Origin: CAXBYZ01 sp043826085
GTDB taxonomy: Bacteria > Patescibacteriota > Microgenomatia > UBA1400 > CG1-02-47-37
Direction: 5' to 3'
DNA length: 6,446 bases
NCBI GenBank assembly: GCA_043826085.1
Contig: JBDRQW010000006.1
Span: forward strand, 1-6,446
Below the pieces are notes generated by a model. The model did not search any database and had not been told where the DNA came from. It saw only the letters and a list, made by a program, of their open reading frames with translations. The translations under genes were made by a program, and so were the position numbers. Positions 1 through 5,136 of this stretch are shown here, piece after piece; position 1 is the first letter of the stretch, and every line of letters starts with the position of its first letter.

Positions 1-87
1 GTAATCCTTGCTACAAGCTACAGTATCTACCATCTTGCCTTTACCTTCATCTCCCCATTGAGTTCCCAAAATTACTACATGACTCAT
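1..87 (-). CDS. purA: Adenylosuccinate synthetase, N-terminal 29 residues (cut by window edge)
   Basis: The enzyme condenses IMP with aspartate using GTP to give adenylosuccinate, the first of two steps from IMP to AMP in the cytoplasm. The visible peptide begins MSHVVILGTQWGDEGKGKMV. It contains the family signature QWGDEGKGK at residues 10-18, which is the GTP/IMP-binding loop, with the catalytic Asp at position 13 as in the E. coli enzyme. The ATG at 87 is chosen because the distance from Met to the signature matches the family. The gene starts 5 bases after the purB stop, so the two are almost certainly co-transcribed and supply consecutive steps. A weak AGGG lies 8 bases upstream of the ATG, inside a repeat (96-115). 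A better GGAGG is now about 30 bases away. The rest of the gene is outside the window, so its integrity cannot be judged. Confidence 0.95.
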   Translation of the reverse strand, partial: MSHVVILGTQWGDEGKGKMVDTVACSKDY

Positions 88-92
88 AAAAT

Positions 93-1442
93 TTACCCTG
101 AGCTTAGTCGAAGGGCCTCCAACAATTTTTTAATTTTTTTAGTTTCTAAACTTACCAGCTTCTCCGCCAACCCCGTATACTCCTCCACTCCTCCCAATTT
201 TTTTAAGGTTCGTAACCTTAAATATTTATCCCACTCAACTTTTTTTCCTCTCACCTGCAACTTGATCTCTTCATAAGCCTTATCCTTCCCCTCTACCTTT
301 AACCACAACTGCACTGCCTCGCTCAGCATTTCCGGATGATCTTCTAATTCTTGTTTTAACTTATCTTTATTTGGCTCCACTCGTTCCAATCCCTTTAACA
401 AACTCTTCATCGCCACCAAACTATATCCCAAAGCTACTCCCAAATTTCTTCGCACCGTACTATCAGATAAATCCCTCTGCATTCGAGACTGGCTCAGCTT
501 ATTACTCATCGTCATCAACACTCCATTAGCCAACTCAAAATTCCCTTCCGCATTCTCAAAATTAATTGGATTCACTTTCTGAGGCATAGTCGAAGACCCC
601 ACTTCATTTTTAAATACTTTTTGCTTTAAATAATCAAAGGCTATATACAACCACATATCTTTGGCTAAATCCAAACCCACGTTATTAAACTGCCTAATTA
701 AATCCAACAACTTGACCATCCTGGTTCTCGGCTCTATTTGAGTAGTAATCATCGTCCATGAAAGCCCCAAACCCTCTACCAACTCCCGGCTAAACTTCAG
801 CCAATCTTTTTCAGGATAAAATTTCTGATGAGCATTAAAATTCCCCACCGCCCCATTAAGTTTTCCTCCCAATTTTAGCTCTTTAATCTCTTTTAACCAC
901 TGACTCATTCTCGAGGCAAATACCACCAATTCTTTACCAATTGTAGTCGGCACTGCCAACTGTCCATGAGTTCTTCCCGGCATTACAACTTTGCTGTACT
1001 TCTCCGCCATCTTTACAAGTTCTTTTACCAACTCAGTTTGGTTTTTTACCAACACTTTATCTTTAGCTTCTTGTAGCATCAAACCATAAGCCAAGCTATT
1101 CACATCCTCACTCGTTAATCCCCAATGCACCCATGGCTCCAGTTTTTTTAAACCTAGCTTAACCAATTTTTCTCGTATCAAATACTCCACCGCCTTCACA
1201 TCATGCTTAATCTTCTCCTCAATCTTCTTCACTCTCTTTATATCCTTATCAGTTAGATTCTCCGACCACTTATTTAGGTTACGAACCTTTAAATTTTTTA
1301 ATTTAATTAAATAAACTACTTCAACTTTTACCCGATACTTTATCAATGCCTTCTCCGAAAAAAACTCTCGAAGTTCACTGACATCTTTACCATATCGTCC
1401 ATCAAGTGGAGTTAGGCAGTGTAACTCATCTAAGTTCTTCAC
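93..1442 (-). CDS. purB: Adenylosuccinate lyase
   Basis: This 449-residue cytoplasmic enzyme of the fumarase/aspartase superfamily cleaves adenylosuccinate to AMP and fumarate, and also acts on SAICAR where the de novo pathway exists. It aligns from memory along its length with the E. coli type (456 residues). Landmarks are DGRYG (14-18), HDVKAVEY (80-87), TSED (110-113), GRTHGQ (156-161, general-acid His159) and the catalytic serine loop GSSTMPQKVNP (282-292). The start is GTG at 1442. The preceding in-frame codon is TAG, no other start lies nearby, and a promoter ends 6 bases upstream. Two copies of a palindromic repeat are translated inside the gene, at residues 51-56 and 407-414. A different repeat encodes the last seven residues, ALRLSSG, which are not expected of the family. 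purA follows 5 bases downstream. CPR bacteria commonly keep purA/purB for salvage rather than full purine synthesis; whether that holds here cannot be seen. Confidence 0.96.
   Translation of the reverse strand: MKNLDELHCLTPLDGRYGKDVSELREFFSEKALIKYRVKVEVVYLIKLKNLKVRNLNKWSENLTDKDIKRVKKIEEKIKHDVKAVEYLIREKLVKLGLKKLEPWVHWGLTSEDVNSLAYGLMLQEAKDKVLVKNQTELVKELVKMAEKYSKVVMPGRTHGQLAVPTTIGKELVVFASRMSQWLKEIKELKLGGKLNGAVGNFNAHQKFYPEKDWLKFSRELVEGLGLSWTMITTQIEPRTRMVKLLDLIRQFNNVGLDLAKDMWLYIAFDYLKQKVFKNEVGSSTMPQKVNPINFENAEGNFELANGVLMTMSNKLSQSRMQRDLSDSTVRRNLGVALGYSLVAMKSLLKGLERVEPNKDKLKQELEDHPEMLSEAVQLWLKVEGKDKAYEEIKLQVRGKKVEWDKYLRLRTLKKLGGVEEYTGLAEKLVSLETKKIKKLLEALRLSSG
96..115. repeat. Short interspersed repeat A at the purB/purA junction
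   Basis: On the minus strand the element reads CCCTTCGACTAAGCTCAGGG. It is a one-base variant of the widespread bacterial repeat CCCTTCGACAAGCTCAGGG, known for adding peptide tails such as FDKLRA or LRQAQG to annotated proteins. The ends CCCT/AGGG pair, but the interior is only partly symmetric. Here it encodes ALRLSSG at the PurB C-terminus (with the preceding G), is followed immediately by the TAA stop, and places AGGG 8 bases before the purA ATG. Recognition of the family is from memory; the sequence and position are directly visible. Confidence 0.8.
202..222. repeat. Palindromic repeat B, copy 1, inside purB
   Basis: The core is AAGGTTCGTAACCTT, a perfect inverted repeat around CGT. AT flanks extend the stem here to 9 bases per arm. 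It lies within the purB frame near the C-terminus and encodes part of YLRLRTLKK (about residues 407-414). The 13-base core AGGTTCGTAACCT occurs three times in this window, far more than chance would allow. Confidence 0.85.
1276..1288. repeat. Palindromic repeat B, copy 2, inside purB
   Basis: The minus strand reads AGGTTCGTAACCT, identical to the core of copies 1 and 3. It is translated as part of LKVRNL, residues 51-56 of PurB. In the E. coli enzyme the corresponding region is a variable stretch before the conserved HDVKAVEY motif. The flanks resemble those of copy 1 (TTTAA before and AAATA after), so the mobile unit may be slightly longer than the core. Confidence 0.8.
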
Positions 1443-1448
1443 CTAACT

Positions 1449-1477
1449 ATCATAAACCAAACCAATAGTCTCATCAA
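1449..1477 (-). promoter_or_regulatory. Promoter of purB(A), nearly leaderless
   Basis: On the minus strand TTGATG (-35) is followed by 17 bases and TATGAT (-10). The -10 ends 6 bases before the GTG start at 1442, which puts the predicted transcript start at or next to the first base of the codon. There is no Shine-Dalgarno sequence between them. The 54-base gap after the ATPase gene holds nothing else convincing. Confidence 0.6.
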
Positions 1478-1496
1478 CTAGGCTATTCAATTCAAT

Positions 1497-2621
1497 TTAT
1501 TTACCAGAAACAAAGTCAATAAAATTATCTTTATTAATCAATTTAACCGCAATCTCTGGATATAATTTTCTAAATTGTTTTGGTACTTTAAGCTTGTCTC
1601 TTTTCCACTTAATCTCATAGCCGTTTATTATTCCCCCCTCCTCTTCCAGCCAATCAATTTCTTCTTGTCTATAAGTTCTCCAAAAATATTTTCCCACATC
1701 TTTAGAAACATTACTCAAAAACTTTACCCTCTCACTAATCACAAAATTCTCCCACAAAGCTCCAACATCATTTCTCAAATTTAATTGATTAAAATTTCGA
1801 ATTAGAGCATTTCTCACCCCCAAATCATAAAAGTAAATCTTTCTTAATTTACCAATCTCTTTTCTCTTATTTCTGCTAAATGATCTCACCCTAAAAATAA
1901 CAAACGCCTTTTCCAAAAGCTGAATGTATCTCTGAACCGTATTTTTATCCACTCCCACCAAATTTGCCAATTCATTGTAAGATACTTCACTTCCAATCTG
2001 CAAAGCTAAAGCGGAAAGTAACTTCTCCAAAACCTCCGGATTTTTAATTTCTTGATGCTCAAATATATCTTTGTATAAATAGCTCTTAGTTATCTCGAAC
2101 AGTCTTTCAGCACTATTCCCCTTTAAAACTACCTCAGGATAATTGCCAAAAATAATTCTTCTCTCAATTTCACTTTCAATTTTTGACTTACTAAATTCAC
2201 TCAACAACTCAGTCAAACTAAAAGGGTAAAGAAAAAACTCCCACTTCCTTCCAGTTAACGGTTCAGATATCTTATTAGACAGCTCAAAAGCAGAAGATCC
2301 AGTCGCCACTATTTGTGTCTCAGGATAATTATCAACCAAAAGCTTCAAGCTTAGTCCAATATTTTCCACTCTCTGAGCTTCATCAATAAACACTAGTTTC
2401 TTGTCACCTACATACTCTTTTAGCTCCTTTGATCCTTTATTTTCCAAAGCTTTTTTAACCTCAGGCTCATCACAATTAAAATAACTTGAATCATTATACT
2501 TTTTTTGAAGCTGTCTAATCAAAGTAGTTTTCCCAGATCTTCTTGGACCATAAATCACAATCACTCTACCTTTAAACAAATCTTTCTCAATTCTATCTTG
2601 AATTACTCTTTTAATCACCAT
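1497..2621 (-). CDS. AAA_14 / DUF4143 family ATPase
   Basis: This is a 374-residue protein of the large, multi-copy AAA_14 plus DUF4143 family common in CPR bacteria, archaea and anaerobes; its cellular role is unresolved. Visible parts are a Walker A motif GPRRSGKT (25-32), Walker B LVFIDEAQR (76-84), a sensor-like VATGSSAFEL (105-114) and the family stretch PLTGRKWEFFLYPFSLTELL (121-140). A winged-helix-like segment follows at about 213-245. The C-terminal DUF4143 region contains ALWENFVISE (288-297), EIDW (321-324) and EIKW (336-339); together these resemble a PD-(D/E)XK nuclease-fold arrangement. Such proteins often look horizontally acquired. The ATG at 2621 is the first in frame after the upstream gene. 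A promoter with phased dyads precedes it, so it is probably transcribed independently of the SNase gene. No substrate or partner can be read from the sequence. Confidence 0.9.
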   Translation of the reverse strand: MVIKRVIQDRIEKDLFKGRVIVIYGPRRSGKTTLIRQLQKKYNDSSYFNCDEPEVKKALENKGSKELKEYVGDKKLVFIDEAQRVENIGLSLKLLVDNYPETQIVATGSSAFELSNKISEPLTGRKWEFFLYPFSLTELLSEFSKSKIESEIERRIIFGNYPEVVLKGNSAERLFEITKSYLYKDIFEHQEIKNPEVLEKLLSALALQIGSEVSYNELANLVGVDKNTVQRYIQLLEKAFVIFRVRSFSRNKRKEIGKLRKIYFYDLGVRNALIRNFNQLNLRNDVGALWENFVISERVKFLSNVSKDVGKYFWRTYRQEEIDWLEEEGGIINGYEIKWKRDKLKVPKQFRKLYPEIAVKLINKDNFIDFVSGK

Positions 2622-2631
2622 ATTTACATAT

Positions 2632-2676
2632 AATTTAGTGAATTACTCACCCAATTTACAGTAAATTTAGTGAATT
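2632..2676. promoter_or_regulatory. Three phased dyads (operator candidate) at the ATPase promoter
   Basis: AATTTAGTGAATT occurs twice as exact 13-base direct repeats (2632-2644 and 2664-2676), and each is itself a near-palindrome. Between them lies a perfect dyad, AATTTACAGTAAATT (2653-2667). The centres at 2638, 2660 and 2670 are 22 and 10 bases apart, about two helical turns and one, so all three would face the same side of the DNA. They overlap the -10 region, the spacer and the predicted leader of the ATPase gene, as expected for repressor sites. AT-rich sequence makes short dyads less surprising, but the exact 13-base repeat is notable. Confidence 0.5.
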
Positions 2677-2681
2677 GTCAA
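2653..2681 (-). promoter_or_regulatory. Promoter of the AAA_14 ATPase gene
   Basis: On the minus strand a perfect -35 TTGACA (2681-2676) is followed by 17 bases and TAAATT (2658-2653), a 4-of-6 match to the -10 consensus. The -35 hexamer contains the TGA stop codon of the upstream SNase gene. The predicted start near 2646 leaves a leader of about 25 bases without a Shine-Dalgarno sequence. A weaker alternative is TATATG (2632-2627), 5 bases before the ATG, which would make this gene leaderless too. Confidence 0.55.
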
Positions 2682-3331
2682 GATTCCGGGCAATCCTTAC
2701 TCTTTTCAAATCCCACCTCTTTCGCATCCTCTTCCTTGCAAAACCATTTATCCCCTTCGTTAGAGTTAATGCTTATTTTTTCATAGTTATAGCACCCAGG
2801 TAAGTGATATTTTTTCTCCTTAGTGTCAGATCGATAATTACCCTTAATTACACACCCTTTCTGTTCAGCCGTACACTCACTCGACCAAATTCCCCGCTTG
2901 GTTTTTACAGCTTCCATCTCAGCCAAATCAATCTCATCCGTATACCCTTTGTCTTTTGTCGCCAACCCTTCGGTTACCATCACTTTATTTACACTCACAC
3001 CATCAACCCTTACCCACACTAAATCTCTCTCAAAACTCCTCTTACCTGTATTAATCACCTCAACTTGTTTACCCAACAACAACTCTTCCAATCGCTCTTT
3101 GGCTCGTTTAGATAAACAACCTTTAGGGTACTCTGGCGCATCAATACCAATCAATCTCCCCCTCACACCATTATTAAAATCTACCGTATCTCCATCAACT
3201 ATATTAATTACCGTTACCACTTGATCTTCACCAGGATTTTTAAAAAAGTTAATTCCTAAAATTATTCCCAAAACCAAATTAACTACTACCGAAACCATCC
3301 CCACCTTTTTCCAGTTAAACTTAACTTTCAT
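2678..3331 (-). CDS. Exported SNase-like thermonuclease with cysteine-rich C-terminal domain
   Basis: The 217-residue protein has a lysine-rich N-terminus and a hydrophobic segment at about 11-30, a signal anchor or signal peptide, so the enzyme acts outside the membrane. An SNase domain follows (about 37-150). VDGDTV carries the calcium-ligand Asp48, RLIGIDAPE carries Arg59, Asp64 and Glu67, and Arg102 fits the second catalytic arginine. These match S. aureus nuclease D21, R35, D40, E43 and R87. The usual YGR before the last arginine is FER here. Residues 160-214 form a separate small domain with CVIKGN, YHLPGCYNY, WFC and a final Cys, resembling what I recall as the sunset domain appended to such nucleases. 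The expected role is cleavage of external DNA or RNA, possibly for nucleotide scavenging. Six cysteines (72, 153, 160, 180, 198, 214) could form disulfides. ATG at 3331 is chosen because the charged and hydrophobic N-terminus starts there. Confidence 0.9.
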   Translation of the reverse strand: MKVKFNWKKVGMVSVVVNLVLGIILGINFFKNPGEDQVVTVINIVDGDTVDFNNGVRGRLIGIDAPEYPKGCLSKRAKERLEELLLGKQVEVINTGKRSFERDLVWVRVDGVSVNKVMVTEGLATKDKGYTDEIDLAEMEAVKTKRGIWSSECTAEQKGCVIKGNYRSDTKEKKYHLPGCYNYEKISINSNEGDKWFCKEEDAKEVGFEKSKDCPES

Positions 3332-3338
3332 TACCTAA

Positions 3339-3347
3339 ATCTTACCA
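3339..3347 (-). promoter_or_regulatory. Possible extended -10 promoter of the SNase gene
   Basis: The minus strand carries TGG directly before TAAGAT, an extended -10 arrangement with a 4-of-6 hexamer, ending 7 bases before the ATG at 3331. No good -35 is visible at the usual distance. It is weak alone but fits the spacing seen before neighbouring genes. Read-through from the regulator gene is the alternative. Confidence 0.35.
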
Positions 3348-3366
3348 CAAATAATTTCAACCCCAC

Positions 3367-3387
3367 TGACAGGGTCTGACCCTGTCA
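3367..3387. repeat. Palindromic repeat C, copy 1, at the end of the regulator gene
   Basis: This is a perfect 21-base palindrome: the arm TGACAGGGTC, one centre base (T on the plus strand), then its exact reverse complement. It is GC-rich against an AT-rich background. Its minus-strand first three bases, TGA, are the stop codon of the TrmB-like gene. As RNA it can form a 9-base-pair hairpin with a 3-base loop, but no U-tract follows, so it is not a canonical terminator. Similar repeats are recalled from other CPR and bacterial genomes as REP-like elements. Confidence 0.9.
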
Positions 3388-4203
3388 CTCTACCAGCCTC
3401 GCCTCACCTTGGCTATTCAACACCTTAAACCTTCTTGCCTTCTTCCACATATACCCAAAAACCTGCCTCTGCATATCAGCTAATTCCTGATTATAAATCT
3501 CCACACAAAATACCTCTTTCCCATCATATCGATACATCACATAAACATCATTATAAATTAAAATCTCAAACTTAATCTTCATCTGACTCTCAGGAACATG
3601 CCGTATCTCCCAGTATTTCTCTACCATTTCCCGACCCACTTGAGTCCAAGGTAATAGTTTTTTAACATTAGTTAAAGTTTTAATCTGAATTTTCCTATCA
3701 ATAAACTTTAATCTTAACTCCTCAGCTTCTTTATGGCTAAAAAAAGCGCCCAAATCTTTTATCTCCATAGTTAACAACTCCCCCTTAGCCTTTAATGAAT
3801 TAAAAGACACTTGTTTTACCCCCTCAACTCCTTTGTAATACAAAACCTTTGACTCTCTCTTGCTCTCCCTAACTATCTTCCCCAACTGCTCCTCAATAAC
3901 CGGCAAAGAGGATCTTAACGACTCCACCTCTCTCTCTTTTTCATTTATCAACAATCCCAATTTTTTAACATTACTCGCTTCATATCTGTTTCCCCTTTCG
4001 TGTAGTCTAACCACCACTAAACTCAACTTTTCCAATTTGTCCAACATTCGATACACTCTTGTTCTGGCAATCTTTAACTTTCTACTTAATGCCAGGGCTG
4101 AACCAACCCCACTTTCCAGTAACTCTAGATATACACGAGCTTCATCTATTTCTAAACCATATGGTTGAAGTAAAGATAATAAATTGTCTGTTTGTTCGGA
4201 CAT
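3385..4203 (-). CDS. TrmB-family transcriptional regulator
   Basis: This is a 272-residue DNA-binding protein. Residues 8-75 form a TrmB-type winged helix: YGLEIDEARVYLELLESG, then SALALSRKLKIARTRVYRML with the recognition helix at about 45-56, then a wing ending in GNRYEAS. A charged helix likely to form a coiled coil or dimer interface follows at about 84-118. The C-terminal effector part (about 119-265) begins VLYYKGVEGVKQ, as in many TrmB relatives, and its ligand cannot be told from sequence. TrmB proteins typically control sugar or other transporter genes. The divergent DMT transporter 41 bases away is the obvious candidate target, with autoregulation likely. The ATG at 4203 is preferred because the conserved domain begins at once and the next Met is residue 53. 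An AAGGAG sits with no spacing before the ATG, and the strong promoter predicts a nearly leaderless message. The stop lies in repeat C. Confidence 0.88.
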   Translation of the reverse strand: MSEQTDNLLSLLQPYGLEIDEARVYLELLESGVGSALALSRKLKIARTRVYRMLDKLEKLSLVVVRLHERGNRYEASNVKKLGLLINEKEREVESLRSSLPVIEEQLGKIVRESKRESKVLYYKGVEGVKQVSFNSLKAKGELLTMEIKDLGAFFSHKEAEELRLKFIDRKIQIKTLTNVKKLLPWTQVGREMVEKYWEIRHVPESQMKIKFEILIYNDVYVMYRYDGKEVFCVEIYNQELADMQRQVFGYMWKKARRFKVLNSQGEARLVE

Positions 4204-4207
4204 CTCC

Positions 4208-4235
4208 TTGATTATAACAAGAATTAAGTTATAAT
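4208..4235 (+). promoter_or_regulatory. Promoter of the DMT transporter gene
   Basis: TTGATT (4208-4213), a 16-base spacer and a perfect TATAAT (4230-4235) precede the ATG at 4245. The predicted start near 4242 leaves a leader of about 3 bases, too short for a ribosome-binding site. The -35 of each divergent promoter lies just beyond the -10 of the other, so two polymerases could not occupy the region together. Confidence 0.65.
4211..4235. promoter_or_regulatory. Inverted repeat over both divergent -10 boxes (operator candidate)
   Basis: ATTATAAC (4211-4218) and GTTATAAT (4228-4235) are perfect 8-base inverted arms around a 9-base spacer centred at 4223. Each arm contains one TATAAT. The symmetry partly follows from having two -10 boxes, but it extends two bases beyond them. 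A dimeric regulator bound here would shut both genes; the TrmB-like protein is the natural candidate. Confidence 0.45.
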
Positions 4236-4240
4236 GTCAA
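4211..4240 (-). promoter_or_regulatory. Strong sigma-70-type promoter of the TrmB-like gene
   Basis: On the minus strand both hexamers are perfect: TTGACA (4240-4235), 18 bases, TATAAT (4216-4211). TGT directly before the -10 gives an extended -10 element. The -10 ends 7 bases before the ATG at 4203, predicting a transcript that starts at or one base before the start codon. This is the best promoter in the window and overlaps the transporter promoter on the other strand. Confidence 0.8.
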
Positions 4241-4244
4241 CCTA

Positions 4245-5123
4245 ATGCAATCCAAAACTAAAGGTACAATATTCATCTTAATCTCAGCCGTTTTCTATGC
4301 ATCTTATGGAATCTGGTCAAAACTCATGGGACATTCTTTTGGTGAGTTTACCCAAGCTTGGACTCGTGGCTTATTCTTACTTATAATTATTATCTTGCTA
4401 AATCAAAAATTAAAAATTTATAAACCTTTCAAAAAATCGGACTGGCCTTGGTTTATCATGATTGCTCTGGCTGGCGGCATTAACCAAGCTCCCTACTACT
4501 ACGGCTTTCAACATCTTGATATTGGTACTGCTACCCTGCTCTTCTACGCTTCCCTTGTTATTGGCGGTTATCTTCAAAGTAAATTGGCCTTAAAAGAACA
4601 ATTTTCAAAATCTAAAATTATCAGTCTTATTATTGCCGTTCTTGGCATGAGTTTAATCTACCGCTTTACCCTTACCTCCTCTCAAATTATTCCGGCTCTT
4701 TTTACTTGTTTGGCCGGCTTCTTGGGCGCTTCCACTGTTGTCTTAACCAAAAAGCTTTCCTCAAACTTTCACGAACTCCAGATCATGATCGGCTACTTTG
4801 TCATGCAAGTTGTCTTCAACTTACCCCTTGCCCTAATTCTTCACGAAACCCTGCCAGCCTTTTCTCACTCCTCTGCCTGGTTGGCTCAACTAGCTTATGC
4901 CATTAGTTTATTTCTAGCCAACTTCACCGCCATCGAAGGCTTTAAATATCTAGAAGGAAGTGTCGGTAGCCTGATTGGCATGGCCGAAATTCTCTTTGGT
5001 GTCTTGTTTGGACTACTTCTCTTTGGCGAAATACTCACTCCCTCAACCATCATCGGTGGCCTCCTTATCATCCTCGCCGCCTCCCTCCCCAGCCTATTAG
5101 AAATTAAAAAACAAGGTTCGTAA
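4245..5123 (+). CDS. DMT/EamA-family membrane transporter
   Basis: This is a 292-residue inner-membrane protein with about ten hydrophobic segments (roughly 7-27, 37-52, 67-85, 94-113, 123-141, 147-167, 178-198, 210-230, 239-261, 266-286), the usual size and two-times-five layout of drug/metabolite transporters. The two EamA repeats can be traced. The first has YYYGFQHLDIGTATLLFYAS (84-103). The second has GSLIGMAEILFGVLFGLLLF (241-260) followed by GE, the typical end-of-repeat motif. Family members export or import metabolites, amino acids, nucleotide sugars or choline; the substrate cannot be assigned. The ATG at 4245 follows a promoter at near-leaderless distance. The last residues, QGS, and the TAA stop are written by repeat B, which also forms the terminator. 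The gene diverges from the TrmB-like regulator and converges with an APH-fold kinase. It is the only plus-strand gene here. Confidence 0.93.
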   Translation: MQSKTKGTIFILISAVFYASYGIWSKLMGHSFGEFTQAWTRGLFLLIIIILLNQKLKIYKPFKKSDWPWFIMIALAGGINQAPYYYGFQHLDIGTATLLFYASLVIGGYLQSKLALKEQFSKSKIISLIIAVLGMSLIYRFTLTSSQIIPALFTCLAGFLGASTVVLTKKLSSNFHELQIMIGYFVMQVVFNLPLALILHETLPAFSHSSAWLAQLAYAISLFLANFTAIEGFKYLEGSVGSLIGMAEILFGVLFGLLLFGEILTPSTIIGGLLIILAASLPSLLEIKKQGS

Positions 5124-5133
5124 CCTTGTTTTT
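5107..5133. terminator. Bidirectional rho-independent terminator between convergent genes
   Basis: Twelve perfect base pairs (5107-5118 with 5122-5133) close a 3-base CGT loop. The arms end in A-tracts and T-tracts, so the hairpin is followed by a U-run in both directions (5 on plus, 6 on minus). It overlaps the transporter stop codon (5121-5123) and lies 4 bases from the kinase stop, serving both genes. Confidence 0.85.
5113..5127. repeat. Palindromic repeat B, copy 3, forming the terminator core
   Basis: AAGGTTCGTAACCTT is identical over 15 bases to copy 1 inside purB, and 14 of those are shared with copy 2. Its TCGTAA supplies the last serine codon and the TAA stop of the transporter gene. 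The flanking A and T runs turn the repeat into a terminator. Confidence 0.85.
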
Positions 5134-5136
5134 ACT

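Noticed and set aside
205..219. AAGGTTCGTAACCTT as a tRNA T-arm (compare GGTTCGAATCC)
   Set aside because: It is a perfect palindrome repeated in three places, with no acceptor, D or anticodon arms around it, and two copies lie inside a real gene.
581..600. Sequence resembling repeat A (GAGGCATAGTCGAAGACCCC) inside purB
   Set aside because: It encodes the invariant catalytic loop GSSTMPQK, so the resemblance is due to the protein motif; the repeat's ends and symmetry are absent.
1464..1486. Inverted repeat AATAG...CTATT between the ATPase gene and purB as a terminator
   Set aside because: The stem is only five base pairs with a long loop and no U-tract, and it overlaps the better-supported purB promoter.
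2898..3224. 108-codon open frame on the plus strand opposite the SNase gene
   Set aside because: It is antisense to a gene with clear catalytic motifs, its composition is low-complexity Thr/Ser/Leu typical of a shadow frame, and it has no promoter or ribosome-binding site.
2678..3387. UGA recoding (Gly or Trp code as in some CPR or Mycoplasma lineages)
   Set aside because: Two genes end at TGA in sensible positions and no in-frame TGA interrupts any of the long genes; Trp is encoded by TGG.
4204..4209. AAGGAG directly before the ATG of the TrmB-like gene as a ribosome-binding site
   Set aside because: There is no spacing to the ATG, and the strong promoter places the transcript start at about 4204, so most of the motif would not be in the mRNA.
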